The notes: generated from the sequence alone by a model not told the origin. Shown: positions 33,636 to 42,433, numbered from the stretch's first letter. The stretch is 64,000 nucleotides of DNA from Chryseobacterium geocarposphaerae (GCF_002797535.1 NZ_PGFD01000004.1:124001-188000), one strand, 5' to 3'. A program made the numbers and translations.

Positions 33636-34457
33636 TTATTGAATCGTGTAATTTTTAACAGCCACCTCAGATAGTCTGAAATATCCGAAAGGAAAATTAT
33701 TGCTATTGCTCTGGTTAATGATATTTCCGCGTACAGCCGTCGGTATGGTAGAAAACGGATTGTCGTTATTACCAGATGCAGAAAGTATTTTTTTGAAATA
33801 ATCGTAATATCTTTTGGATATTCCATAGAGTTTGATATCTACGGCATCTCCGGCTTTCAGGTCTTTGTTTGAAAAAAATATCGGGGTAAGGTTTCCCTGG
33901 TTGTTTTCATCGTTTTCCACACGGTATTGAGGAAATGCTATTTCAGGGATGGTTACTCGGTTCAGATAATAATTTTCCTGTGCTCCGTCATCATGATAAT
34001 AATAAATGATCTCGACTTCATCTCCGGCTATTCCTCCTTCGTTATTTTGTTCGATATTATTTTCAATATTCGGAACGTTGATCAGCTTTTCCGTAGCGCT
34101 GTAGGTTTCGCCATTTACAACAATCTTTAACGTATAAGTTTCACCAATTACAGGCTGGAAGTTGTTGCAGATATATTCTCCCGTTCCCGGATTTTCGATG
34201 AAATTAAAAACAGTATTGGATGAATTATTCACCGTAACGCTGGCTCCGGAAACCGGGGGGAATTCATTGCTGTAATAAGCTGTTGTAGTAGATAATTTAA
34301 TTTTTTGGACATTTCCTGAAGTGTTTTTTACCCAATCGATGGAAGCATCAATCACGAGCTTTGGTTCTGCTGTTTCCAGATCCACTTCAATTACTTTTTC
34401 ACATGAGATGAGGGTAAAACCGGCCATGATGATTAGAAATTTTTTAAATATTTTCAT
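33636..34457 (-). CDS. DUF4249 lipoprotein
   Basis: The 273-aa protein has a lipoprotein signal (IIMAGFTLISC, lipidated Cys19) and the DUF4249 beginning EKVIEVDLETAEPKLVIDAS. These proteins accompany TonB-dependent receptors in Bacteroidota and sit on the outer membrane. Its gene is 17 bp after the receptor gene in the same operon. Cargo unknown. Confidence 0.88.
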   Translation of the reverse strand: MKIFKKFLIIMAGFTLISCEKVIEVDLETAEPKLVIDASIDWVKNTSGNVQKIKLSTTTAYYSNEFPPVSGASVTVNNSSNTVFNFIENPGTGEYICNNFQPVIGETYTLKIVVNGETYSATEKLINVPNIENNIEQNNEGGIAGDEVEIIYYYHDDGAQENYYLNRVTIPEIAFPQYRVENDENNQGNLTPIFFSNKDLKAGDAVDIKLYGISKRYYDYFKKILSASGNNDNPFSTIPTAVRGNIINQSNSNNFPFGYFRLSEVAVKNYTIQ

Positions 34458-34474
34458 GTTATATTTTCTTTAAA

Positions 34475-36874
34475 TTAAAATTTGAAATTATAAGTCACAC
34501 TCGGAATAATCCCGAAAATGGACATCCTTCTCACTTCACTGGCCCCGGTGTCTGTATTCTGCCCGAAAGTGAAAGCTGCAGCATTATTTCTTCCATAAAC
34601 ATTGTAGATGCTGAAAACCCATTCGCTTTTCCATCTCTTGGCTTTATCCGGCTTTGGAGTATACGTTGCAGACAGATCCAAATGGTGATAAGCTGAAAGT
34701 GAGTTTTCGTTTCTTAAACAGTAGCTGGCAATGGTAACACCCTGATAGTGATACTTTCCGTTGGGAAATGTAGCCGCTTTTCCGGACTGAAAAGTGAAAA
34801 TTCCGCCAAACGACCATTTTTTACTGAACTGATACGCTGCCGTAATGGAAAAGTTGTGCATTTTATCATAATTGGCACGATACCATTCTCCGTTATTGAT
34901 TCCGGGTTCGTTTGCATTTCTTCCCGGAGTTCTTTGTTCTGCCCTGGAAAGGGTATAAGACAACCAGCCTGTTAATTTTCCGGTATTTTTTTTAGCCATG
35001 ATTTCCAGCCCGTACGCTCTTCCTTCGCCGTTCAGAAGAACTCTCTCAATAGCTTTGTTGGCAATAAGTTCGGCTCCGTCTATATAGTCTGCCTTATTTT
35101 TTATTTTTTTATAAAAAGTTTCCACTTCCAAAGAATATTTTCCGTTTTTAAAGTTTTGAAAATAACCCAATGCCACCTGATCCAGAATTTCAGGCTTCAG
35201 ATACTGATCACTCGGTGCCCAGATATCAAGCGGGGAAACGGAAGCCGTATTGGAAATAAGATGTACATACTGGCTCATGCGGTTATAACTGGCTTTCAAA
35301 GATTGATTCTCATTGAAAGAGTAGGCGGCGGAAAAGCGGGGCTCAAGATTTCCGAAATCAATGATTTTCTTGTTTTTTTCATAAGTGACTGTTCCTGTAG
35401 GTTTTGCTTCTTCGTAAATCTGTAATTCCGGATTAAAGACCACAGGTTGATTACTTTCATATGTACTTATGGTCTCCTTTCCGAGCCTTTGAAAATAACT
35501 GTATCTAAGACCATAATTAATGGCAAGCTTCTCGGAGATTTTTTGTTCTGCACTGATGTATAAAGCGTTTTCAAAAGCATACTTTTTTGCGATCTGATCC
35601 GGATTAATGCTCGAAGTTTCGCCAAATGGCTTTATCGTTCCGGGATTAAATTGATAATAAATGGAATTAAGACCATAGCTCAGATTGAGTTTATTAGACA
35701 AATAATGTTTAAAATCATACTTAAAGTTGTAATTTTTGATATCCGATTTCCAGTCGATGCCCACAAATTTCAGCTTCAATCCATAATTATAATCACTGTA
35801 AATCATTGAGGCATTGGAAAATAACTTATCAGAAAAAATATGATTCCATCTTACATTCAGAATAGAATTTCCGTAGGTGTTGATAAACCCGTCATTGAAA
35901 TTCATATTGTCATTCCCCAAATATCCGGACAGGAAAAGATTGTTTTTATCATTCAGCTTATAGTTTAATTTGGCGTTCAAATCATAGAAATAGGCAGAGT
36001 TTGGTTCATTGGCAAGCTTCATAATGAGATGTGCGTAGGAAGCGCGGCCGGCTACCACAAACGAGCTTTTTTCTTTTACAAGCGGGCCTTCAACCAGTAA
36101 TCTGCTGGAGATGGCTCCAATTCCGCCGCTTGCATGATATTCTTTATTATTTCCTTCTTTTTGGTAAATATCCAGAACGGAAAAAATACGGCCCCCGAAA
36201 TTGGCAGGAATTCCTCCTTTATACAATTTTAAATCTTTAATGACATCAGAATTAAAAACAGAAAAAAATCCGAATAAATGTGAAGTATTGTAAACAATAG
36301 CTTCATCGAGTAAAACCAGATTTCCGTCTACAGAGCCTCCTCTTACGTTAAATCCGGATGAACCCTCCTGTGCATTCGAAACGCCGGGAAGCTGTAAAAT
36401 GGATTTCAATACATCTACCTCTCCCATTACCGCGGGCATTTTTTTTATGGTCGCAATAGATAGCTTGTTTACGCTCATCTCAGGTTTCTGAATGTTTGCC
36501 TTGGTACTGTTTGCTTTTATGACAACCTCTTCAATGGCTTTGCTTTTTTCAGACATAACGAAATTTCTCTTTATGCTTTCCGAAAGCGATATTTTTTCTT
36601 CAATATTATCAAAGCCTGTATTGCTGATGATAATGGTGTAATCTCCTTTTGGTAAAGTGATGGAGTAAAACCCGTACGAATTGGTGGTAATCGTTGTATT
36701 GATTTCAGGAATGGTAATATTGGCACCGATCAGTGTTTCATTATTAAGGCTGTTGGCAACGGTTCCGCTTAAGGTGAATTTCTGCTTTACCTGATCATTT
36801 CCCTTTTCCTGAGAATATGTCTTTAATGAAAAAGCAAGGAAAAAAAGCAGGGTGCTCTGGATTTTGTATTTCAT
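34475..36874 (-). CDS. TonB-dependent outer-membrane receptor
   Basis: The 799-aa receptor has a signal peptide and a carboxypeptidase-like regulatory domain (FTLSGTVANSLNNETLIGAN, residues 33-115). A plug domain (PAVMGEVDVLKSILQLPGVS, FNVRGGSVDGNLVLLDEAIV) and a C-terminal beta barrel ending in Phe (VTYNFKF) follow. It imports an unknown large or scarce substrate with TonB energy. It pairs with the DUF4249 lipoprotein. Confidence 0.92.
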   Translation of the reverse strand: MKYKIQSTLLFFLAFSLKTYSQEKGNDQVKQKFTLSGTVANSLNNETLIGANITIPEINTTITTNSYGFYSITLPKGDYTIIISNTGFDNIEEKISLSESIKRNFVMSEKSKAIEEVVIKANSTKANIQKPEMSVNKLSIATIKKMPAVMGEVDVLKSILQLPGVSNAQEGSSGFNVRGGSVDGNLVLLDEAIVYNTSHLFGFFSVFNSDVIKDLKLYKGGIPANFGGRIFSVLDIYQKEGNNKEYHASGGIGAISSRLLVEGPLVKEKSSFVVAGRASYAHLIMKLANEPNSAYFYDLNAKLNYKLNDKNNLFLSGYLGNDNMNFNDGFINTYGNSILNVRWNHIFSDKLFSNASMIYSDYNYGLKLKFVGIDWKSDIKNYNFKYDFKHYLSNKLNLSYGLNSIYYQFNPGTIKPFGETSSINPDQIAKKYAFENALYISAEQKISEKLAINYGLRYSYFQRLGKETISTYESNQPVVFNPELQIYEEAKPTGTVTYEKNKKIIDFGNLEPRFSAAYSFNENQSLKASYNRMSQYVHLISNTASVSPLDIWAPSDQYLKPEILDQVALGYFQNFKNGKYSLEVETFYKKIKNKADYIDGAELIANKAIERVLLNGEGRAYGLEIMAKKNTGKLTGWLSYTLSRAEQRTPGRNANEPGINNGEWYRANYDKMHNFSITAAYQFSKKWSFGGIFTFQSGKAATFPNGKYHYQGVTIASYCLRNENSLSAYHHLDLSATYTPKPDKAKRWKSEWVFSIYNVYGRNNAAAFTFGQNTDTGASEVRRMSIFGIIPSVTYNFKF

Positions 36875-37134
36875 CGTTTAAATTTTAAATAATTACTACT
36901 ATTTCAGAGCGAAACTATGGTTTTAAAAGGCCGTCTTTCAATGAATTATACCAAACAAAAAAACTAATAGATAAAAGTATGTTTGATTACTACTAAAATA
37001 AAGTTGACTTATTTTATGAGACAGCGGGAAGAAACCAGCCATTTTTAATTTGGTCTATAAATCATCTGTTTTTGTATAAAATTACCATTCAGATATATTT
37101 TTACGTTATACATTTGTTTTATTATTATGGAGAA

Positions 37135-38142
37135 ATGAATAAAGCTTTAGATAAACAATTTGCAAACGAATCCTGGGCAATCCAATTTCTGATTTCTTCC
37201 AGATACAGAATTTTCAGACATTTGCTGCTCGTTTTTATGATCAGTACGGTTCTGTACAACAGCACCTCTGAGATCACTGAGCCTACTCTGGTCTTACTTT
37301 TTGTACTGCTTTTGTTTTATATCAATATGTATGTGCTGGTACCGAAACTTTTGTTTAATAACAAATATGTCTTATATATTCTGTCAATTTTGGGAATTGT
37401 TGCAATTTCTGTTTTTGCCGGGACTTCTTTGTCTGATTCCGGGGCAGACGGACTGAATATTCCTCTTTTTGTAGCACTTGTTCTGATCCTTGTTTCCGCT
37501 TCGGCATCAATAAAGTTTTTTCAAAAATGGGTGGTTGATAAGCAGGTTATTTATGCATTGGAAAAATCGAAAATTACAACTGAGCTTGATCAGCTTAAAA
37601 ACCAGATCAATCCGCACTTTCTTTTTAATATGCTCAACAATGCGAATGTTCTTACCAAAAAAGATCCGGAAAAGGCATCGCAGGTATTGATGAAGCTCAG
37701 CGATCTTCTTCGTTATCAGCTGTATGACAGCTCCAGGGAATTTGTTTTTCTGACTTCGGATATTCATTTTCTTGAAGATTTTCTGAATCTGGAACAGGTA
37801 AGGCGTGATAATTTTGATTTCCTCATTTCCAAGGAAGGGAATTTAAGCGGCGTTCAGATTCCTCCACTACTCTTTATTTCATTTGTAGAAAATGCTGTGA
37901 AACATAATAATGACTCCTCAAAACCGTCTTATGTTAATCTGTTTTTTGAGGTTAAAAATAATGAGCTTCACTTCAAATGTATCAATTCAAAGCCTGATAC
38001 AAAAGCTGTACATACAGATTCCGGAGGTTTAGGGCTTGCCAATATCAAACGCAGGCTGGATCTGCTTTTTCCTTCTTCCCATTCTTTAATAATTGAAAAT
38101 AATCCTGAAACATATTGCATCAACTTGACTTTTGAGCTTTAA
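37135..38142 (+). CDS. LytS/YehU-type sensor histidine kinase
   Basis: This kinase of about 335 aa has four membrane helices (residues 30-145 of the product) followed by the His-kinase core LKNQINPHFLFNMLNNAN with the phospho-accepting His. An ATPase part (FISFVENAVKHNND and GGLGLANIKRRLDLLF) follows. The ATG at 37135 preceded by GGAG is chosen over the ATG at 37072. A short receiver gene follows 36 bp later. Confidence 0.88.
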   Translation: MNKALDKQFANESWAIQFLISSRYRIFRHLLLVFMISTVLYNSTSEITEPTLVLLFVLLLFYINMYVLVPKLLFNNKYVLYILSILGIVAISVFAGTSLSDSGADGLNIPLFVALVLILVSASASIKFFQKWVVDKQVIYALEKSKITTELDQLKNQINPHFLFNMLNNANVLTKKDPEKASQVLMKLSDLLRYQLYDSSREFVFLTSDIHFLEDFLNLEQVRRDNFDFLISKEGNLSGVQIPPLLFISFVENAVKHNNDSSKPSYVNLFFEVKNNELHFKCINSKPDTKAVHTDSGGLGLANIKRRLDLLFPSSHSLIIENNPETYCINLTFEL

Positions 38143-38178
38143 TCTAAGCTATTCATCCAATTAATAACTTTAGAAATT

Positions 38179-38487
38179 ATGATGAACTGTATTATTGTAA
38201 ATGAAGAACCTGTGGCAAGAAATGCAATTAAAAAACTTATTGGTAAAACCAAAAGCTTAAAGCTGCTGGCTACTTTTGACGACACCAGGGAAGCCACTAA
38301 TTTTATGATGACCCATATGGTGAACGTTATTTTTTTCGATATCCAAACCTTGGATGCTAATGAAATTGAATTCCTGAAATTCATCCCGGAAGAAACATTT
38401 CTTCATAAGAAAGTACACCCAATTCAGGTTTTCCAACACCTTCGAGAATTGATTCAAAAACTTTATACTTCCAATTCCTTTATTTAA
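38179..38487 (+). CDS. Stand-alone truncated receiver domain
   Basis: The 102-aa product looks like the receiver half of a LytTR response regulator (CIIVNEEPVARNAIKKLIG, then VIFFDIQ with the phospho-acceptor Asp). The usual DxD acidic pair is N-E-E, and the LytTR DNA-binding domain is missing. The middle of the receiver is shortened, and FIPEETFLHKKVHPIQVFQH resembles the end of a receiver. It may be a decayed gene or a phosphate sink for the adjacent kinase. Confidence 0.65.
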   Translation: MMNCIIVNEEPVARNAIKKLIGKTKSLKLLATFDDTREATNFMMTHMVNVIFFDIQTLDANEIEFLKFIPEETFLHKKVHPIQVFQHLRELIQKLYTSNSFI

Positions 38488-38822
38488 AATGAATGATAGG
38501 TAGATTGTATTTGGTTGCTGGTTGATAGTTGCTTATTGTTGGCTAAGCAGTTCGTTTGTCATTCAGAGCGAAACGAAGGAGCGTGGAATCTAAATTATTA
38601 TAAATTTTTTTGTTAATACTTTACTTAGATTCCTCCGGAATGACAAATTTTATCGATTTTTATTTTGAAATTGCTTCGTCATTATTTTCCACTCAATAAC
38701 ACTACAAAATTTTATCACAGATAAAAATCCTCGCGCCTTAAAAGCTGTTTAAATTAAGAAAAACTTAGTGCCTTTGCGATTTTCCAACAAAAAAATAAAA
38801 ACTTTTTTACAAAAATTTTCAC
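38488..38822. repeat. Intergenic repeats before Rsr promoter
   Basis: A 92-bp inverted repeat (TTTGTCATTCAGAGCG at 38556, CCGGAATGACAAA ending 38647) is related to the element at 32161-32238. It is followed by a decayed copy of the CTTAGTGCC-TTTGCGATTTT motif near 38760-38785. No gene is seen. Confidence 0.65.
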
Positions 38823-38858
38823 TACGCAAAAACATTGCGCAAAACCTTCCTTACTTTG
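38823..38858 (+). promoter_or_regulatory. Shared operator/promoter, copy 3 (Rsr)
   Basis: TACGCA-N7-TGCGCA (38823-38841) is followed after 9 bp by the -7 box TTACTTTG (38851-38858). It has the same N7 (AAAACAT) as copy 1. The transcript would start near 38865. Confidence 0.75.
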
Positions 38859-38874
38859 CATCAGAAATCAGAGA

Positions 38875-38891
38875 GGAGGTGATAATCCTCC
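38875..38891 (+). promoter_or_regulatory. Leader hairpin of Rsr mRNA
   Basis: GGAGG-TGATAAT-CCTCC is a 5-bp GC stem with a 7-nt loop in the 5' leader. A four-codon ORF (ATG TTT AAC TAA, 38896-38907) follows before the Rsr start. It may control translation. Confidence 0.5.
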
Positions 38892-38918
38892 AAAAATGTT
38901 TAACTAAAAACAGTAACC

Positions 38919-40436
38919 ATGAAATTTAATTTTTTAAGAAAAGAGAATAAAGTAGTCACAAACTACGAAGGTGCAAAGGCTTACACAATGACACCTGCAG
39001 AAGAATTATATAGTGCTGTTGTTACAACAGGATTATCAAACGCTACCTATGAAAAGGGAAATGACAGATTGGTCAGAATCCAGTCTCTGATTCTGAAAAA
39101 CGATCCGGAATTCGTTGCAAAATTGGCGGTTTATGCGAGAAAAGATATGCACTTGCGTTCAATTCCATTGGTTTTGACGACCGAATTGGCAAAACAGACT
39201 TCGGGTACAGACTTGGTAAGCAGAACTGTTGAAGGAGTGATCCAAAGAGCGGATGAAATCACGGAATTATTGGCATATTACCAATTGGCAAACGAAAGAA
39301 CAGATTTGAAAAAATTGAACAAACTTTCAAAACAAATTCAGAAAGGTTTGGTAAAATCATTCAATAAATTTGATGAATACCAGTTCGCAAAATACAACAG
39401 AAAAGCAGAAGTAACCTTGAAAGATGCCTTGTTTTTGGTTCACCCGAAGGCAAAAGATGAAAATCAACAGGCTATTTTCAACAAGATCGTCAAGGATTCG
39501 TTAGAAACTCCGTACACTTGGGAAGTAGAACTTTCAGTGTTGGGTCAGACAAAATTTGCGGATGAAGCAGAAAGAAAATCAGCTTTCAAAAACAAATGGG
39601 AAGAACTGATTTTCAGCAACAAGCTGGGTTATATGGCAACATTGAGAAACCTTAGAAATATCCTGGAAGCCAACGTTTCATCAGATGCGATGTACAAAGT
39701 GTGTAACTATCTGTCGGATGAAAAAGCGGTGAGAAATTCAAAGCAATTGCCATTCAGATTTTTGGCGGCGTACAGAGAATTGAAAAATATAGATTCAAAA
39801 TATACCTCATCCATCATGGAAGCATTGGAAAATGCGGTGATGATCAGTGCTAAAAACATCAAAGGTTTTGGTTTTGATACTTCGGTTGTGATCGCGGCAG
39901 ACGTATCCGGTTCGATGCAACAACCTGTTTCTCCGAAATCTAAAGTGTTGTTGTATGATATCGGTTTACTGATGTCGATGATGCTGCAGTCACAATGTAA
40001 AAATGTGATTACAGGTATGTTCGGTGACACCTGGAAAAGAGTTCCGATGCCAAAGAGCGGTATTTTGACCAACGTAGATGCTTTCTACAAAAGAGAAGGT
40101 GAGGTGGGGTATTCCACAAACGGTTATTTGGTAATTGAAGATTTGCTTAACAGACGTGAAAAAGTGGATAAAGTAATGTTGTTTACCGATACACAACTGT
40201 GGAACAGCAACGGAACCCGAAATTCTTTTGAAGATTCATGGAATCGATATAAAAACATCAATCCAAATGCAAAATTATATATTTTTGACTTGGCGGGTTA
40301 CGGAAAACAACCGTTAGATGTCAGAAAAAATGATGTATACCTTATTGCAGGTTGGTCCGACAAAATTTTTGACGTATTGAATGCTTTGGAAGACCGAAAA
40401 TCTGCCGTGGAAATGATTAAAAAAGTAGTGCTGTAA
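38919..40436 (+). CDS. rsr: TROVE-domain protein, Ro60/Rsr homologue
   Basis: The 505-aa protein has an N-terminal HEAT-like TROVE ring (FLRKENKVVTNYEGAKAY at the start, then PEFVAKLAVYARKDMHLRSI, IPLVLTTELAKQ). A C-terminal vWA domain with intact MIDAS follows, VIAADVSGSMQQ, with Asp328, Ser330 and Ser332. Ro60 proteins bind 3' ends of misfolded RNAs in the ring and Y RNAs on the outside. The adjacent Y-RNA-like array and the shared operator make an Rsr-Y RNA system here. Confidence 0.93.
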   Translation: MKFNFLRKENKVVTNYEGAKAYTMTPAEELYSAVVTTGLSNATYEKGNDRLVRIQSLILKNDPEFVAKLAVYARKDMHLRSIPLVLTTELAKQTSGTDLVSRTVEGVIQRADEITELLAYYQLANERTDLKKLNKLSKQIQKGLVKSFNKFDEYQFAKYNRKAEVTLKDALFLVHPKAKDENQQAIFNKIVKDSLETPYTWEVELSVLGQTKFADEAERKSAFKNKWEELIFSNKLGYMATLRNLRNILEANVSSDAMYKVCNYLSDEKAVRNSKQLPFRFLAAYRELKNIDSKYTSSIMEALENAVMISAKNIKGFGFDTSVVIAADVSGSMQQPVSPKSKVLLYDIGLLMSMMLQSQCKNVITGMFGDTWKRVPMPKSGILTNVDAFYKREGEVGYSTNGYLVIEDLLNRREKVDKVMLFTDTQLWNSNGTRNSFEDSWNRYKNINPNAKLYIFDLAGYGKQPLDVRKNDVYLIAGWSDKIFDVLNALEDRKSAVEMIKKVVL

Positions 40437-40483
40437 AAGGCACTGCTTAAAAAAAAATAACTAATAACCATTAATTTGGGATT

Positions 40484-41170
40484 ATGAATAGAAGTTTTAA
40501 TGATTCGGCAAATCAGTCAATTCAAGTTTTTACAAATCTTTTAGATAAGGTTCAAAAATCAAATATTATAGCTGGTGAGATCAAAGTAAGATTAAGTAAA
40601 ATTAATTATGAAATTAATTTTGATGGACTTGATATTGTTAGAAAAATAAATGATATTGCTTCATTGATTGCTATTTCTGATCTTGATTTAGCTGTTGCAA
40701 GTAAAATATTATATAATGCCCCAAATAATTGGGAGAAAATATATAGTATTAAGAGTGCTTATTTGACAATATTTGAGGTATTTAAAACATATAATAAGCA
40801 TAGAAAATTTCTTAATGAAATCTCTATAAGCTCATCTATATTTTTGAATGAAGAATTTAAGAATATAAATAATTTGATAAAGGCTTTTAAAAATAAGCAT
40901 CGGTATGATAACGAAATGAGTGTTATCAGAAATAATATATGTGGACATATTAGTGATAACATTGAACTATATTACAATACTATCATTCAATTTAATGGTG
41001 AGAAGACAGGAGAGATGATAATTGAATTTTTACAAATTCTTGATATTCTTCAAAATTTTTTAATTAAGATTTTAGAGCAAGAAAAGTTGAAGTATAACCA
41101 CCAGGAAATAATAAAGTTAGCAAGAAAAATGTTTCCAGACTTAAATAATAAAATTAATTTATTGTTTTAA
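40484..41170 (+). CDS. Hypothetical helical protein, 228 aa
   Basis: I do not recognise this gene. The product is all-helical and rich in Ile/Asn/Lys. The gene is clearly more AT-rich than its neighbours, which suggests recent transfer. There is no signal peptide or membrane segment. It lies 48 bp downstream of rsr, and may be read from the rsr promoter. A role as an accessory of the island is possible but unsupported by motif. Confidence 0.6.
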   Translation: MNRSFNDSANQSIQVFTNLLDKVQKSNIIAGEIKVRLSKINYEINFDGLDIVRKINDIASLIAISDLDLAVASKILYNAPNNWEKIYSIKSAYLTIFEVFKTYNKHRKFLNEISISSSIFLNEEFKNINNLIKAFKNKHRYDNEMSVIRNNICGHISDNIELYYNTIIQFNGEKTGEMIIEFLQILDILQNFLIKILEQEKLKYNHQEIIKLARKMFPDLNNKINLLF

Positions 41171-41220
41171 AGATGTTTCGTCACTTCGCTGCTCGCGATG
41201 ATCTAAAAGAATAGTAGTAA

Positions 41221-41402
41221 AAACGACCTAGGAAATTAAGGCGTTAAGAAAATTTGAAAAAAATCCGTTAAAAAATATCCACTGTTTGAACAAGCGTTGG
41301 AAAAAGCTAGGCGTGAGTTTGGAGATTTTAGGAAGTTTTTAAAATTTTTAGCCCGAGTTTCCAAGTCTTGAACTTTTGGTTCTTTTGCTTCAAGGCAAAA
41401 CG
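41221..41402 (+). repeat. Dispersed intergenic repeat, copy 2
   Basis: It shares with 14590-14818 the ordered blocks CGACCTAGGAAA, AAGGCGTTAAGAAAATT, AATCCGTTAAAAA, GGAGATTTTAGGA and AAGTCTTGAAC...TCTTTTGCTTCAAGGCAAAA, in the same orientation. Both copies lie beside tRNA-like or Y-RNA-like arrays. Confidence 0.7.
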
Positions 41403-41596
41403 AACAAAATAAAAACAACCGATGCCGTAAGAAAAGAATTTCTTCGATTTCCACTTGAACAAGAGTCTTTTCGATGTATTGCTCGGTTTAAACTAACCAA
41501 TGTCGTTATCATAAGAGTTTCATCGTCAAACTTCCAATTTGAACAACATTCAAAGCTCTTATAATTTGTTACTTGGTTTTTAAAATAAATTTCAAC

Positions 41597-41632
41597 TGCG
41601 TAAAAAGAATGCGCACTGAAGTGATAATTTTG
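41597..41632 (+). promoter_or_regulatory. Shared operator/promoter, copy 4 (CxxC protein and Y-RNA array)
   Basis: TGCGTA-N7-TGCGCA (41597-41615) is followed after 9 bp by the -7 box TAATTTTG (41625-41632). It is the most symmetric of the four copies. Confidence 0.77.
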
Positions 41633-41653
41633 CTTCAACAAAAAACAATAACC

Positions 41654-41711
41654 ATGAACTACTATAAAAAATGTCTTAAAGGAACACTGTATTGAGGTTA
41701 ATACTCAATAC
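41654..41711 (+). promoter_or_regulatory. Leader with 13-codon ORF and hairpin
   Basis: A small ORF (41654-41695, MNYYKKCLKGTLY) ends inside a perfect 8-bp stem GTATTGAG-GTTAATA-CTCAATAC (41689-41711). This stem ends 2 bp before the start codon of the next gene. The layout resembles translational coupling or attenuation, and the 7-nt loop also resembles an anticodon loop. Confidence 0.5.
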
Positions 41712-41713
41712 TT

Positions 41714-41944
41714 ATGAAAAAATTAAAGTCATTAAGACGAGCTTTCGGAATCAATGAACAAGGGTTAATTGATTTTCCGAAGAAAATTTCAAATGTCCAG
41801 ATTTCCAGAATTTTATACGGAGATGAAATGGGATGCTCCTGGTGTTTTCCACATGGCATTGAAACTATTAATTCAAAAGAAATTAAGTTTCAGAGAAATT
41901 GGAAAAAATACAGAAAAACCCAATGGAAAGACTTAAAAAAGTAA
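41714..41944 (+). CDS. Small basic CxxC protein, 76 aa
   Basis: The product is highly basic, with SLRRAFGINEQGLIDFPKKI at the start, a central GCSWCFPHGIET and a Lys/Arg/Trp-rich tail (NWKKYRKTQWKDLKK). The CSWCFPH motif could bind metal and the basic parts RNA. The family is not recognised. It is the only protein gene between the shared promoter and the Y-RNA array. Its stop codon overlaps the first array unit, so one transcript probably carries both. Confidence 0.7.
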   Translation: MKKLKSLRRAFGINEQGLIDFPKKISNVQISRILYGDEMGCSWCFPHGIETINSKEIKFQRNWKKYRKTQWKDLKK

Positions 41945-42070
41945 GTGTCGTAAAACAGAGTTTCTTCGTTAAGGAGCGGTTATACAGGTTCGAGTCCTGT
42001 TTCCGAACATTTGGAATGACGTAATTGGCAGCGTGCCGTATACAAAGTCTCTGTTTGATTTTTTACCTTA
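41943..42070 (+). ncRNA. Y-RNA-like unit A (permuted tRNA mimic)
   Basis: The unit starts AAGTGTCGTA. Stem AAACAGAG/CTCTGTTT (41953-41960 with 42048-42055) is followed by TTTCTTCG. The core has T arm ACAGG-TTCGAGT-CCTGT, then acceptor-like TTCCGA-ACAT-TTGGAA capped by four bases, then a D-like arm ACG-TAATTGGCAG-CGT. This is the order T arm, acceptor, D arm, as in tRNA-mimicking bacterial Y RNAs. It ends TTTTTTACC. Confidence 0.78.
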
Positions 42071-42084
42071 CTTTAAAATAATCG

Positions 42085-42150
42085 GATGCCGTAAAAAAGA
42101 GTTACTTCTACTTTACATTGAAACATAATCTCTTTTTAGAAATTGCTCGA
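42085..42150 (+). ncRNA. Y-RNA-like unit B (short form)
   Basis: GATGCCGTA, stem AAAAAGAG/CTCTTTTT (42094-42101 with 42130-42137) and TTACTTC are present, but the loop is only about 28 nt and has no tRNA-like arms. The end is ATTGCTC. It is a minimal unit of the same design. Confidence 0.6.
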
Positions 42151-42180
42151 TTTTAAAATCATTATCTAAAAACAAAAGTC

Positions 42181-42312
42181 AAGTGTCGTTTTAGAATCAT
42201 ACTTCGAGATTGAATAAACATTGGGTCGCAGGTTCGATTCCTGTTTTTTCTCGAAAGGAGAAGTAGCTCAGAGGGTAGAGCAAATGCACGGAAGATTCCA
42301 TAATTATTACCT
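42181..42312 (+). ncRNA. Y-RNA-like unit C (permuted tRNA mimic)
   Basis: AAGTGTCGT, stem GAATC/GATTC, and TACTTCG are seen. The core has T arm GCAGG-TTCGATT-CCTGT, acceptor-like TTTCTC-GAAAG-GAGAAG, then a canonical D arm TAGCTCAGAGGGTAGAGCA. It ends TAATTATTACC. Confidence 0.75.
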
Positions 42313-42330
42313 TGATTTGAACAATAAAAG

Positions 42331-42433
42331 AGTGTCGTTAGAGAAAACTTACTTCGGTTAATCTTATGATGTTGGTTCGACTCCAGAATAAATCTGAAAA
42401 TGGTTTATATAAAGAGTTTTCTCGTCTGTTGCC
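42331..42433 (+). ncRNA. Y-RNA-like unit D
   Basis: AGTGTCGTTA, a perfect 9-bp stem GAGAAAACT/AGTTTTCTC (42341-42349 with 42415-42423), and TTACTTCG are present. The core keeps a T-loop (GTTGG-TTCGACT-CCAG) but little else of a tRNA. It ends CGTCTGTTGCC. Confidence 0.68.

Noticed and set aside
37072..37134. N-terminal extension of the LytS kinase
   Set aside because: The ATG at 37135 has a purine-rich ribosome site and gives a normal N terminus; the upstream part looks untranslated.
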